Of a DNA stretch of 64,000 nt, positions 18,332 to 27,494 are shown one piece after another. A program made the translations under genes and the position numbers. The DNA comes from Aestuariibacter sp. GTDB lineage: Bacteria; Pseudomonadota; Gammaproteobacteria; Enterobacterales; Alteromonadaceae. The stretch lies in NCBI GenBank assembly GCA_017794925.1, contig CP051238.1, positions 1,451,916 through 1,515,915 on the forward strand, in the 5' to 3' direction. The notes beneath the pieces are model-generated. The model did not search any database, was not told where the DNA came from, and saw nothing but the letters and a program-made list of their open reading frames with translations. Each line of letters starts with the position of its first letter. Position 1 is the first letter of the stretch.

Positions 18332-19206
18332 TGAAAATCTCCTGCTTGTTTTGCCAGTAAAATTGCGCCCTCTTCAGGGCTGAGCTGGCAGGGTTGAATA
18401 CGGTCTTTCACCGCATTGCTTAACATGGGGTGGTAAAGTTCTGTCAGGCCGCCTATCAGGCACAGGGCCATATCCGGAGTATTCAATACTTCGTCGGCGA
18501 GTCGTTGTAGGTAACCAAGCCCATCCTGAACGAATCCCTGAATAACACTGTCGCCTTTGCGGTAAAGGGGTAATAAAGGCAGCACGATGGCGGCATAGTC
18601 GTTGGAATTGAATGTGGCGCAATCCCTTACAATATCTTCAGCGCTGTTTGCCTGAAGGTGCTCGCATACCGCGTTAAATGTCGCGTCTTTTGGGGCCAGG
18701 CCATCAAATGCCAGCAGGCTGTGCTTAACGGCTTGTAGGCCAAGCCAGGCGCCACTGGCTTTATCCCCAATGGGGAAGCCGTGCCCGCCAAAGTCAGTGA
18801 AGTTACCTGACGCGTAGCGAGTGGCAGAAGAGCCCGTGCCGCACACAATCACCGCACCGTCGTGTCCGGCGTGCGCGCCAACACATGCCGCGTGCAGGTC
18901 GCTTATCAGGTGAACGTGTTTAAATGGCAACTGCTTTGCCATCAAGGCCTGCTGCGCAGAGGCAATGTTGGCGCCAGCTAATCCGGCGCATAATACAATC
19001 TGCTGCGTAGTGATGGATAGCTGTGCTGCCTCAATGGCTTTCGCTGTCGCATCCATAATGGAGGCGCAAGCTGTGTCCAGACTGCGCATCACATTGGCCG
19101 GGCCACTCTGGCCCTTTGCCAGCAAGGTGCCGTCTGCGGATTCAAGGCGTACCCGGCAGCGGCTGCCGCCGCCGTCTACGCCGATGAAATATAGTTCGCT
19201 ATTCAT
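18328..19206 (-). CDS. nagK: N-acetylglucosamine kinase (BadF/BadG-type)
   Basis: NagK phosphorylates imported GlcNAc with ATP. The 292-residue actin-fold kinase shows phosphate-1 FIGVDGGGSRCRVRLESADG, VLCAGLAGANIASAQ, the phosphate-2 region VIVCGTGSSATRYASG, FGGHGFPIGDKASGAWLG, and an adenosine motif CLIGGLTELY. It belongs to the eukaryotic-like GlcNAc kinase/BadF family and not to ROK. It is the first gene of the nagK-nagB-nagA-nagP run and follows the hexosaminidase after 60 bases. Confidence 0.93.
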   Translation of the reverse strand: MNSELYFIGVDGGGSRCRVRLESADGTLLAKGQSGPANVMRSLDTACASIMDATAKAIEAAQLSITTQQIVLCAGLAGANIASAQQALMAKQLPFKHVHLISDLHAACVGAHAGHDGAVIVCGTGSSATRYASGNFTDFGGHGFPIGDKASGAWLGLQAVKHSLLAFDGLAPKDATFNAVCEHLQANSAEDIVRDCATFNSNDYAAIVLPLLPLYRKGDSVIQGFVQDGLGYLQRLADEVLNTPDMALCLIGGLTELYHPMLSNAVKDRIQPCQLSPEEGAILLAKQAGDFQ

Positions 19207-19229
19207 GCTTACATTTACTCAATATCTCG

Positions 19230-19249
19230 GTTTGAACAGAGGTTCAAAC
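19230..19249. promoter_or_regulatory. Perfect palindrome between hex and nagK
   Basis: GTTTGAAC-AGAG-GTTCAAAC is a perfect inverted repeat with 8-bp arms in the 60-base gap, 24 bases from the nagK start. It differs from the NagR-type operators at 24628 and 24692. It may be a hairpin in the polycistronic mRNA or a site for another regulator of nagK-nagP. Confidence 0.5.
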
Positions 19250-19266
19250 TTATTAATTCAAAAGAT

Positions 19267-21762
19267 TTACTGTGCTAGTGGTGAGTCTAGTTGCACCACT
19301 CTGCTGGTCTTGTTGGTATGCAGTACCCGGGCTCGTACCATCATGGCTTCACCTTTGCGCAGCGGCGCAAAGTAGCGGTGCCAGTGGACGCCGTCAGGGC
19401 TGTATTCCAGTGCCAGGTTGGGGAGTAGGGCACGTAAAAACAGTTGTTCATTGTCTTGCTTCACGCCCGGTGGCGGCACGCGAACATTGATATCGTGGGC
19501 TATCAGGCGCGGGTAATGCTGAGTCGCCATGGCATGGGCAAATGATGCATAGTCGCTATTCACTTCCCCGGCAAAGTCTGGCTGAGCCACCTTGCCTTCC
19601 CAGTCGGCGTGGTGCCAGGCGCGCTCGGCAAATGCCAGTAATCGAGGGAAAAGCATGTATTCCACGCTGTCAGGCGTGCGGGTTACTTCGGTCCAAAGTT
19701 GAGACTGCATGCCTGCAATGGGGAAGTCACCCGATACTGGCGTATCGTCATAGGCATTACCCATTCTGTCGGTCCAAAGCTGTGCCATTTGATGCATATC
19801 TTCTGGCATAAACCCGAACACTTTGCGAAGCGAGACTGACTTAGCTGCCCAGTAATAACCTGGCTCCAACGGGTTGTTCTGATACGGAAAATCAAAGTAC
19901 AGTACGTCGGGTAAACTCAGTACGGTGGGTACCTTGGCATGCAGCCAATGCGACACGGTGTTGGTGGCGCCCCAGAACAGGGTGTCCCATACGTTTACTT
20001 GTATCTGACTGTTGGTGAGGGCCGGTAACGCTTTGTCCATGCCATCACTCCAGCCCGCCATAGTGAGTCCATAGCGATTGCCGAGTTTAACCACCCGTTC
20101 AATGAACATTCCGGTGAGGTTTTCCTGATCCACACCGCTTGCCAAACAGGCAGGAGATTGTGTCCAGGCGCCAGCGGTTTCATCTGCGCCCATGTGATAA
20201 GTGCGCAGCGGTACACCAGCCTCAGCATGCATGACTTTGAGTTCGTTAAGGACCTTATCTAAAAAGCGATAGGTACTGTCGATACACGGATTCAGGGTGT
20301 TGTCATTGTAAAACTGTATCGAGCGGTATTGGGACGGGTCGCCCGGCTCGGTGAGCAGGTACATGCGGGCTTGCTCGGGCTTGCCTTGCGCCATTAACTT
20401 GTTATAGCGAACCTGCATCGACTTCACGGCGGCCCGAACATGCCCGGGCATATCCAAAGAAGGAATAACTTCGATACCCAGGTTGTTTGCCTGTACCAAC
20501 AGTTGCTGATAATCCGCAATCGTCAGGTAGCCATTATTGGGGCTGTTACGATGTGGCCCTGCACCTAATTGAGGTAGCAGACATAGTTGCTCGCTCAGGT
20601 CATGGCAGCGATAAGCGCCAATGTCAGTTAACTCAGGTAGACCCGGAATTTCCAGCCGCCAGCCTTCGTCGTCGCTTATGTGAAGGTGTAGCTTATTGAG
20701 CTTGAGAATGGCCATTTGCTCAATAATGGTGGTAAGTACTTGCTTACCGTTGAAGTTTCTTGCTATATCGATATGTACACCGCGATAATCAAATCGAGGT
20801 TCGTCTTCGACATGCGTGTAATTAATGCGCTTGGTTTGCGGGTCCACTAACTGCGCCAGAGTAACCAATGCGTAACCGGCCGCATGTTCTGAGGCGGCGT
20901 GAATGGCTATGCCGGTTTCGTTTACCGTTAAGCGGTAGGCGTCCTGGTTGTTAAAGTCGCCTTCTTTTATGCGCACTTCTAGAGGTGTGTAGTCATTTTG
21001 CTCGCCAACCGGTAAGCCAAATTGTGCCAGTAATGGTTGCCATGCTTTTAGTGCGGGCGTTGCTTGAGTTAATCGGATACCTGTCAGAGAAAGAAACCCT
21101 AATTGTTCTGACTGTGATACCACCTGAGGAATAACGCGGTTGCGTGATTCCACTGTCCATTGCGCAGGCGCTTGGTCATAGTCATATCGTGCAGTTTCAA
21201 GGGGCAGCGCATCGTCTTTGTTTCTGCGGTATTGCTCTGACTTTGTCCAGCGCTGTGCATGGCCTGCTACAGGCAACTGTGAGTCAGCCCTGTGTTGTAG
21301 CCGTGTGCTGTCGATGACCACGGGTTCCAACTCACCTGAGACCAGATAATAATTGGGCATTACATCGGAGCGCGAGGCATGCCAGAACGGGGCTTTAATG
21401 TTGATTGCTATCGAGGTGTTGGTATTTACCTCTTCCAGAAAATCGATGCGGTGCAAGTCACCATTTATATGGGAAACCGTAATGTTAGCGTTATCGACTT
21501 CCGTATCGGCAATGGGCGACATATGGCTAAAGTACAGTGATGTTCCCTGAGTTACCGGGATATCCTGCGTAGATAGCGTAAGCTGAGCAGTGAAACATTT
21601 GCCTTCCATGATGTCGGTGCTACAAGGCACCTGTGCAATGTTGTTTTGCACCTGGTAACTCACAATCAGTGTGCGTCCCAGTTGATTGAGTTCGGGCTGT
21701 GTGGTTGCCAGTGCTTGTGTGCTCGCCAGACACATTAGCCATCCCAGATAGTTCTTCATCAT
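19267..21762 (-). CDS. hex: Family 20 beta-N-acetylhexosaminidase (chitobiase)
   Basis: This enzyme splits GlcNAc from chitooligosaccharides outside the cytoplasm. The protein (about 831 residues) has a signal peptide (LGWLMCLASTQALA), a chitobiase-type CHB_HEX N-terminal domain (about 30-190), a GH20b domain, and the catalytic barrel from FDYRGVHIDIARNF. The barrel carries LHLHISDDEGWRLEI, PSLDMPGHVRA and the substrate-assisted acid pair in YHMGADETAGAW (Asp527-Glu528). A short C-terminal beta domain follows. I placed the start at ATG 21762; a GTG 6 bases upstream is possible. It follows the TonB receptor after about 110 bases. Confidence 0.94.
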   Translation of the reverse strand: MMKNYLGWLMCLASTQALATTQPELNQLGRTLIVSYQVQNNIAQVPCSTDIMEGKCFTAQLTLSTQDIPVTQGTSLYFSHMSPIADTEVDNANITVSHINGDLHRIDFLEEVNTNTSIAINIKAPFWHASRSDVMPNYYLVSGELEPVVIDSTRLQHRADSQLPVAGHAQRWTKSEQYRRNKDDALPLETARYDYDQAPAQWTVESRNRVIPQVVSQSEQLGFLSLTGIRLTQATPALKAWQPLLAQFGLPVGEQNDYTPLEVRIKEGDFNNQDAYRLTVNETGIAIHAASEHAAGYALVTLAQLVDPQTKRINYTHVEDEPRFDYRGVHIDIARNFNGKQVLTTIIEQMAILKLNKLHLHISDDEGWRLEIPGLPELTDIGAYRCHDLSEQLCLLPQLGAGPHRNSPNNGYLTIADYQQLLVQANNLGIEVIPSLDMPGHVRAAVKSMQVRYNKLMAQGKPEQARMYLLTEPGDPSQYRSIQFYNDNTLNPCIDSTYRFLDKVLNELKVMHAEAGVPLRTYHMGADETAGAWTQSPACLASGVDQENLTGMFIERVVKLGNRYGLTMAGWSDGMDKALPALTNSQIQVNVWDTLFWGATNTVSHWLHAKVPTVLSLPDVLYFDFPYQNNPLEPGYYWAAKSVSLRKVFGFMPEDMHQMAQLWTDRMGNAYDDTPVSGDFPIAGMQSQLWTEVTRTPDSVEYMLFPRLLAFAERAWHHADWEGKVAQPDFAGEVNSDYASFAHAMATQHYPRLIAHDINVRVPPPGVKQDNEQLFLRALLPNLALEYSPDGVHWHRYFAPLRKGEAMMVRARVLHTNKTSRVVQLDSPLAQ

Positions 21763-21809
21763 ACTCACTGCCAGGTAAAAGAGTGTCGTTGTAATTATGG
21801 GTGTAGATG

Positions 21810-21841
21810 GGGCAGCTTATCAGGGATACGATAAGCTGCCC
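21810..21841. terminator. Hairpin between TonB receptor and hexosaminidase genes
   Basis: GGGCAGCTTATC (21810-21821) and GATAAGCTGCCC (21830-21841) form a perfect 12-bp stem 32 bases past the receptor stop. A T-tract is lacking, so it may attenuate or stabilise the receptor mRNA instead of ending transcription fully. That would give more receptor than hexosaminidase. Confidence 0.6.
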
Positions 21842-21872
21842 AATAGCTGGTGGCTACCAGCGTTGGCCGGGC

Positions 21873-24602
21873 TTAGAAGCTCATGCTCGCGCCCACAAAC
21901 AGTCTGCGGCCGTTGGCACTTTGCGTGCCGCCAAGGCGCAGTCCGTCACTTTCCCTTACGTAGTAGTTTTCCCAAATTTCATCGGTAAGGTTGAGTGCTT
22001 CAGCTTTGAAGGTCAGGTTTTCACTGTATTGCCAGCTTACCTGTGCATCTAACTGGGCTTGTTCGTCGCGGTAGCGAGGACCAATCTCGGTTTGCGCAAT
22101 GAAGTACTCTGAACGGTAGTTGTAGTTTAAGCGCGCGCTGTACTCATCAGCTTCGTAGTACACACCAATGTTGAACGAGTTCTTAGAGGTGTTCGGGAAA
22201 CTTACGGTACGGGTAGACAGTGTGGCGCCCACAATATTACCTGCATCGTCATACACAGCGGCAGCTTCATCTATTTCCGCATCTGCTACGTCGGTGTAGG
22301 TATAGTTGAAGTAACCACCAAAGCCGTTTTCAAACGCGTGTTGCAATTGGAATTCAAAGCCTTCAATTGCCGTTGTCCCACCGTTTTCAGGCGTGCTCAG
22401 CTGATTGATTTGCTGGCCGTTGATTTCTTTTGCCACGGTTTTGGTAAAGATGAAGTCGCTGATGTCTTTCTTAAATAAAGTGAAAGAGACCAGTGATGCA
22501 TTGTCGTAATACCATTCCACACCGGCTTCAAACTGGTTGGCTGTGAGTGGATTCAGGCCTGGGTTACCCGCTGTACCTGAACTGGTTTCCGGCGTCAGGT
22601 TAACTGCTGGAGCCAATTGGAACGGCGCCGGGCGAGTAATGACACGTGATGCAGCAAAACGCAGAACAACATCTTCAGACAGGTCGTAAGCGATGTTTGC
22701 ACTAGGCAGCCATTCATTGTAGTCACCGTCGTAAGCCACTGCCTGGCCACTGTTCAAATCGAACCCTTTAGATGTTGAGTCGGTTTCAACGTAGCGCAAA
22801 CCAATGTTACCGCGCAGATCATCAGTGGCGAATTTAGCCATGACATACAGAGCAGTAATGTCTTCTTCGATATCAAATGAGGCATCTTTCAGGTACACAT
22901 CGGAATTGCGGCATAGGCCGTCTGAGTTGCTGTCGTTGCACTCTGCTACGGCATACAGCGCATTATACATGGCGGTTTTGTCCGGCATGAAGTAGCTTGC
23001 TGCCACACCGTTGGTTTGTGAATGGTCTACATTCACCATAGCGCCAGACCAGAAATCACTTGCCGGGCCCAGGCTGCCTTCGCCAGTAGGAGCAAGGTTA
23101 GCCAAATCGGTGCGGTAACGGTGTTGACCAAAGCTGCGGTCACGCATTTTTAAACCGGTTTTGATTTCGGTAATCACGCCCCACTCAACAAAATGTGAGT
23201 AGTCCAGTTGCACGTAGTTTTCTTCATCTTCCGTGCTGTTAACCTGATCGAAGATACCACCTAACCACATTTCATCACCCGGATTCGCTAACCATGGGCT
23301 TGCTGTGGTGAAGTCAATGTACGGGTTTGCACCGCCTGGATTGTAGAAGTCAAAGTTAGCGCGCTCGTCGTCAGGCGTCACCCAGAACTCAGTAAAGAAG
23401 TCACGGTTGGTACCTTCACCGGTTGTGGTACCCAGCTGGAAGTGAAGCTGGCCACTTGCCAGTGTGTAAGTCCCTTCTACGTCGAGTAACTCAGTAGACA
23501 TTTCTGAGCCGTCACGGAAGATATTGTCGTAAGCCATGTGGCGAGCCCAACCCGGACGTTGAGATAACCCGGTGACTTCCAGCGACTCAACGACACCGTT
23601 GCTCACGGTACCGCTGTTGGTGTCTTCGCCCATGTAGGCAATACCGCGGAACGGAATACCAATCAGGTTAGAGTTGACGTTGTCGGCTTCCATGGTGGAT
23701 GACAGATAGTGAACAGAGATGTCCAGGTCATCAGTCGGCAACCATTGTGCAGTTACGTCTATACCCTGACGTTTACGATCCTGCTTAAACAATGCTGAAC
23801 CCATACCCCATGGAATAGCGCCTTTGCTGCTGGCACCCTGAGGGGCTTCAATCAGTGGGTCGATACGTGGAATACTTGGACCAAACCAGCCAAAGTCTTC
23901 ATTGGTTTCACGGTGGACCGTACGCTGCTGATAGCTGCCTGATACCAAAATACCAAACGTGCCATCATCGTTCTTCCAACTGTATAGGCCAGACAGCGAC
24001 GGATCGGTTTCGGTAGAGATGTCGTTGTACTGAGCCTCTACAGACATTTGTGCGGTGTTAGCGTCAAGGTCCAGTGGCTTGCGGGTACGCAAAATTACGG
24101 TACCACCCAGTGCACCTTCATCCAGGTCGGCTTGTGACGACTTGTACACTTCAAGGCCTGCTACCATTTCAGATGCCAGGATTTCAAAGTTGAAGTTACG
24201 TGTTGCGTCTGACAGTACGAACCACTGTGCGGTACCTACTGCCTGGCCGTTCACCAACGTCAGGTTTTGGTCTGGCTGAACACCACGAATGGTCACGCCC
24301 TGGCCTTCACCAAAGTCACGGTCAATGGTCACACCCGGAATACGAGATAGTGATTCCGCGACGTTTTTGTCGGGGAACTTACCGATGTCTTCTGCTGTAA
24401 TCGCGTCAACAACCGCGTCAGAGAAGCGTTTAGTATTAATATTGGCTTTCTGACTGGCGCGGATGCCGCGAATTTCAATGATTTCTGTCGAGTCGGCACC
24501 CTCTTGCGCGATTGCGCAAGGTACTGCAGTGGCTGCCATTGCTCCGACGGTGAAGGCGAGACGTAGCCCGCGAGTTAATGTATTTATTCTATGTTGTTTC
24601 AT
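21873..24602 (-). CDS. TonB-dependent receptor for chitooligosaccharides
   Basis: An outer-membrane active transporter of about 909 residues: signal peptide (to about AIAQE), an N-terminal TonB-box-like stretch (TEIIEIRGIRASQ), a plug domain (VVDAITAEDIGKFPDKNVAESLSRIPGVTIDRDFGEGQGVTIRGVQPD), and a 22-strand barrel ending in an aromatic residue (RRLFVGASMSF). The plug wording is typical of the TonB-dependent carbohydrate receptors of Alteromonas and Caulobacter. I chose ATG 24602, eight bases after AAGGA. Two NagR-type operators lie just upstream. The likely substrate is chitin oligomers, from context. Confidence 0.9.
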   Translation of the reverse strand: MKQHRINTLTRGLRLAFTVGAMAATAVPCAIAQEGADSTEIIEIRGIRASQKANINTKRFSDAVVDAITAEDIGKFPDKNVAESLSRIPGVTIDRDFGEGQGVTIRGVQPDQNLTLVNGQAVGTAQWFVLSDATRNFNFEILASEMVAGLEVYKSSQADLDEGALGGTVILRTRKPLDLDANTAQMSVEAQYNDISTETDPSLSGLYSWKNDDGTFGILVSGSYQQRTVHRETNEDFGWFGPSIPRIDPLIEAPQGASSKGAIPWGMGSALFKQDRKRQGIDVTAQWLPTDDLDISVHYLSSTMEADNVNSNLIGIPFRGIAYMGEDTNSGTVSNGVVESLEVTGLSQRPGWARHMAYDNIFRDGSEMSTELLDVEGTYTLASGQLHFQLGTTTGEGTNRDFFTEFWVTPDDERANFDFYNPGGANPYIDFTTASPWLANPGDEMWLGGIFDQVNSTEDEENYVQLDYSHFVEWGVITEIKTGLKMRDRSFGQHRYRTDLANLAPTGEGSLGPASDFWSGAMVNVDHSQTNGVAASYFMPDKTAMYNALYAVAECNDSNSDGLCRNSDVYLKDASFDIEEDITALYVMAKFATDDLRGNIGLRYVETDSTSKGFDLNSGQAVAYDGDYNEWLPSANIAYDLSEDVVLRFAASRVITRPAPFQLAPAVNLTPETSSGTAGNPGLNPLTANQFEAGVEWYYDNASLVSFTLFKKDISDFIFTKTVAKEINGQQINQLSTPENGGTTAIEGFEFQLQHAFENGFGGYFNYTYTDVADAEIDEAAAVYDDAGNIVGATLSTRTVSFPNTSKNSFNIGVYYEADEYSARLNYNYRSEYFIAQTEIGPRYRDEQAQLDAQVSWQYSENLTFKAEALNLTDEIWENYYVRESDGLRLGGTQSANGRRLFVGASMSF

Positions 24603-24627
24603 CACTCAAGTCCTTGTTCTCAGAAGG

Positions 24628-24645
24628 AATGACAACGCTGTCATT
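24628..24645. promoter_or_regulatory. NagR operator copy 1
   Basis: AATGACAACGCTGTCATT is an inverted repeat (AATGACA/TGTCATT, 4-base centre) matching the operator type described for LacI-family NagR of Alteromonadales and Xanthomonadales. It is 26 bases from the receptor start codon, where bound repressor would block transcription. Confidence 0.85.
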
Positions 24646-24691
24646 TGACTCACAAATAAAATGACAGACGCGCCAGAATTCATAAAAAATG

Positions 24692-24709
24692 CATGACAAC
24701 GCTGTCATT
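24692..24709. promoter_or_regulatory. NagR operator copy 2
   Basis: CATGACAACGCTGTCATT differs from copy 1 by one base and lies exactly 64 bp away, roughly six helical turns. This puts both sites on one face of the DNA and would allow a bridged repressor. A lone half-like AATGACAGACG lies between them at about 24660. Copy 2 may cover the receptor promoter and also serve divergent nagR. Confidence 0.83.
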
Positions 24710-24835
24710 GAGTGTTAACGTTACAACAACAAATTTACGTTTGCAAACACAAAAATTAAAAATAGTTTTCATTTTTGTTGCAACTTCATGAATTATAAAG
24801 AATTATTTTTGGCTAAAATTTAATCTGGAGGCGCG

Positions 24836-25864
24836 ATGTCTGCCACAATTAAAAGTGTTGCCGAACATGCCGGTGTATCCATCAAAACGGTTTCCCGTGT
24901 CATCAACAACGAGGGAACGGTAAAACCGGATACGCTGGCAAAAGTGCAAGCTGCCATAGACGAGCTCAATTACAAGCCGAACAAAGCCGCACGAGACCTG
25001 GCGGGCCGAGATAACTATGTGCTTGGTTACGTGTACGACAATCCGAATGCGTACTACATCATTGATATGCAGAAAGGGATTTTGAATGAGTGTCGGGCAA
25101 ACGGGTACGAATTGCTGATTCACCCCTGTGATGCCAGTAGCCGCGATATCATTCAGGAAATCCTCGGCATGGTGGATAGCGCCAGATTAGCAGGGCTAAT
25201 TCTGTCTCCACCGCTATCAGAAATGCCAGAAGTATTGTCTGCCCTCGACGACAAAGGTGTACGCTACGTACGTATTTTGTCGGGCAGTGAAGCACTGGAA
25301 AACAGCCCTCCCTGTGTGTTGGTAAATGACTTCCAGGCTGCCTATCAAATTACCGAACATCTCATTCAGCAGGGCCATCGCGACATTGGTTTTATTGCGG
25401 GTGAGAAGCAGCATAACTCGACCATAGAGCGTCAAAAAGGCTTTGCAGCAGCACTGGCGGCCCATGATCTGCCACAGCATCCAGAATTTGTCATAGAAGG
25501 GACCTATTCATTTGGTACCGGGGTCGAGAGTATCGAAAAGCTGCTCACGTTACCTAAAAAGCCGTCAGCGGTATTTGCCTGTAACGATGAGATTGCGGCC
25601 GGGGCGTTATTTGGTGCGCGCATGAGAGGGGTGGATGTGCCCGAAACGCTGGCGATTGCCGGCTTCGAGAACAGCCCGTTCTCACGCCAGACCTTTCCGC
25701 CGCTAACAACGGCCTCGCAGCCGACAGATCAGATCGCGCAGCGTGCGACGTCCACACTGATCCAGTCGTTAAAAGCCCGAAAGCTGGGGAATGATAAGCA
25801 AACTATCCCTGCACATGTGTTTGTGCCTGAGCTGGTGGTGCGCGAGTCTACTAACAGGTCGTAA
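24836..25864 (+). CDS. nagR: LacI-family repressor NagR
   Basis: NagR is the probable repressor of the chitin/GlcNAc genes. The 342-residue protein has the N-terminal helix-turn-helix IKSVAEHAGVSIKTVSRVINNEGTVKPDTLAKVQAAIDELNYKPNKAARDLAG, then a periplasmic-binding-like sensor domain with LAGLILSPPLSEMPE, HRDIGFIAGEKQHNSTIERQKGF and FACNDEIAAGALFGARMRG. GGAGG precedes the ATG. It is divergent from the TonB receptor, with two operators between, and is followed after 2 bases by the halogenase-family gene. In related species the inducer is GlcN-6-P or GlcNAc-6-P; here that is inferred. Confidence 0.92.
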   Translation: MSATIKSVAEHAGVSIKTVSRVINNEGTVKPDTLAKVQAAIDELNYKPNKAARDLAGRDNYVLGYVYDNPNAYYIIDMQKGILNECRANGYELLIHPCDASSRDIIQEILGMVDSARLAGLILSPPLSEMPEVLSALDDKGVRYVRILSGSEALENSPPCVLVNDFQAAYQITEHLIQQGHRDIGFIAGEKQHNSTIERQKGFAAALAAHDLPQHPEFVIEGTYSFGTGVESIEKLLTLPKKPSAVFACNDEIAAGALFGARMRGVDVPETLAIAGFENSPFSRQTFPPLTTASQPTDQIAQRATSTLIQSLKARKLGNDKQTIPAHVFVPELVVRESTNRS

Positions 25865-25866
25865 AT

Positions 25867-27357
25867 ATGAATCACAGGCTATCACATCCTTCTTCGGTCA
25901 TTATCGTTGGTGGTGGCACCGCAGGCTGGATGTGTGCAGCGTATCTGGCTAAACAATGGGGGGCTGATACTCAAATAACGCTCATTGAGTCATCGCAAAT
26001 TGGTACTGTTGGCGTAGGTGAAGGCTCCACCCCATTTCTTAAACAGTTTTTCGCAGATTTGGGATGGCAAGAGCAAGACTGGATGCCTGACTGTGATGCC
26101 ACCTATAAAACCGGCATTGAGTTCGCCAATTGGACGAATAGCCAGCGTTTTTCTCAGTATTTTCATCCGTTTTTTACACCACTTGATCAGCAAACCGGCG
26201 AGCTGTTTTTTGATAGCTGCCAGCAGTTGCGAAGCGGCCGGGCCAATGCCGATGTAAAACCTGAACACTATTTCTGCGCTGCTGAAATGGTGCGAAAACA
26301 GGTTACACCGCAAAGCACCAAATTACCCGGCGATATCGACTACGCCTACCATTTTGATGCCAGCAAATTAGCCCTGAGTTTGAAGTCGTTCTCGAAAAAG
26401 CTGGGCGTAAAACATCGCGAAGGAAAAGTCGCAGAGGTTTATACGGATAAGGGGAATATCAGCGGCTTACAAATGGAGCAGGGTGATGTACTGAATGCGG
26501 ATTTATACGTGGATTGCTCTGGCTTTGTGGGCTTGCTGATGAAAAAAGCCCTGAACGCACCGTTTAAAAGCTATCGCGAAACCTTGTTTAACGATGCCGC
26601 CGTGGCGGTACCAACACAACACATGAGTAATGAGGCCATTGCTCCACAGACCCGCTCGGTGGGTATGGACAATGGCTGGATGTGGCAAATTCCGCTGACA
26701 TCCAGAATCGGCAACGGCTACGTGTACAGTTCAGATTTTTGCTCAGCAGATGACGCAGAAGCGGCGTTGCGAAAGGCATTGAATGTCGATGACTCGGTGC
26801 CCGCTCGCCACCTGAAAATGCAGGTTGGGCGATTAGAGCAGCACTGGCAAGGTAACTGTGTTGCCATTGGGTTAGCTCAAGGGTTTATCGAACCATTGGA
26901 AGCCACCGCGCTTATGCTGGTGCAATATGCGCTTTATCAATTGATAGAGGGTGTTGGTTCAGGTAAGCCGTTAGCCAGTGCGCAACAAGCTTACAATCAG
27001 GAAATGAACCGTATGTTCGACGGTATTCGCGATTACATTGCTGCGCATTATTACCTGAATACCCGCACCGATACGGCCTATTGGCAGGCGTGTCGTCACG
27101 ACATGAAGGTTCCCGAAAACCTGCAGTATTTACTGGATAAATGGGATAGCGGCGCTTGTTTCGAAACCGCATTAGATCATCTGGATTCGGAACTCGTCTA
27201 CCTGCGACCATCCTGGTATTGCATTTTAGCTGGTATGGGGCGCTTCAATCACCTGGATGCTAATCAGAAAGTCCCGGTCCATCAATCCTCGTTAGCACAT
27301 TTGGATAAGCTGACAGCGCATTACTTTTCAACGCAGCAGCGCCCCTCAACCTGGTGA
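25867..27357 (+). CDS. Flavin-dependent (tryptophan) halogenase family protein
   Basis: A 496-residue FAD protein of the tryptophan-halogenase family. The FAD-binding GGGTAGW (residues 15-21) is present, followed by VGVGEGSTPFLKQFF. Lys81 in ATYKTGIEF aligns with the halogenase catalytic lysine, and the WxWxIP signature is intact (W271-M-W273-Q-I-P276). It starts 2 bases after nagR and must be cotranscribed with it. Halogenase homologues are often found beside TonB carbohydrate receptors in Alteromonas and Caulobacter, where their substrate is unknown. Whether it halogenates anything is open. Confidence 0.87.
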   Translation: MNHRLSHPSSVIIVGGGTAGWMCAAYLAKQWGADTQITLIESSQIGTVGVGEGSTPFLKQFFADLGWQEQDWMPDCDATYKTGIEFANWTNSQRFSQYFHPFFTPLDQQTGELFFDSCQQLRSGRANADVKPEHYFCAAEMVRKQVTPQSTKLPGDIDYAYHFDASKLALSLKSFSKKLGVKHREGKVAEVYTDKGNISGLQMEQGDVLNADLYVDCSGFVGLLMKKALNAPFKSYRETLFNDAAVAVPTQHMSNEAIAPQTRSVGMDNGWMWQIPLTSRIGNGYVYSSDFCSADDAEAALRKALNVDDSVPARHLKMQVGRLEQHWQGNCVAIGLAQGFIEPLEATALMLVQYALYQLIEGVGSGKPLASAQQAYNQEMNRMFDGIRDYIAAHYYLNTRTDTAYWQACRHDMKVPENLQYLLDKWDSGACFETALDHLDSELVYLRPSWYCILAGMGRFNHLDANQKVPVHQSSLAHLDKLTAHYFSTQQRPSTW

Positions 27358-27377
27358 ACTTTCCAGCGTAATGTAAC

Positions 27378-27402
27378 GAATTGTTAATAATTTTAACAAT
27401 TC
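27378..27402. promoter_or_regulatory. Perfect 10-bp palindrome before the CBM9-like gene
   Basis: GAATTGTTAA (27378-27387) and TTAACAATTC (27393-27402) surround a 5-base centre, 20 bases after the halogenase stop and about 90 bases before the next start. It has no T-run, so it suits an operator or a weak 3'-end hairpin. Confidence 0.5.
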
Positions 27403-27494
27403 ACCGTGCGTCTTCTAAACTCTATCGACATTACATAGGAATTTTGTGTTCCTGTGGCATAGTCGCCCGCGGATTGAAGACAGTAGACACAACT

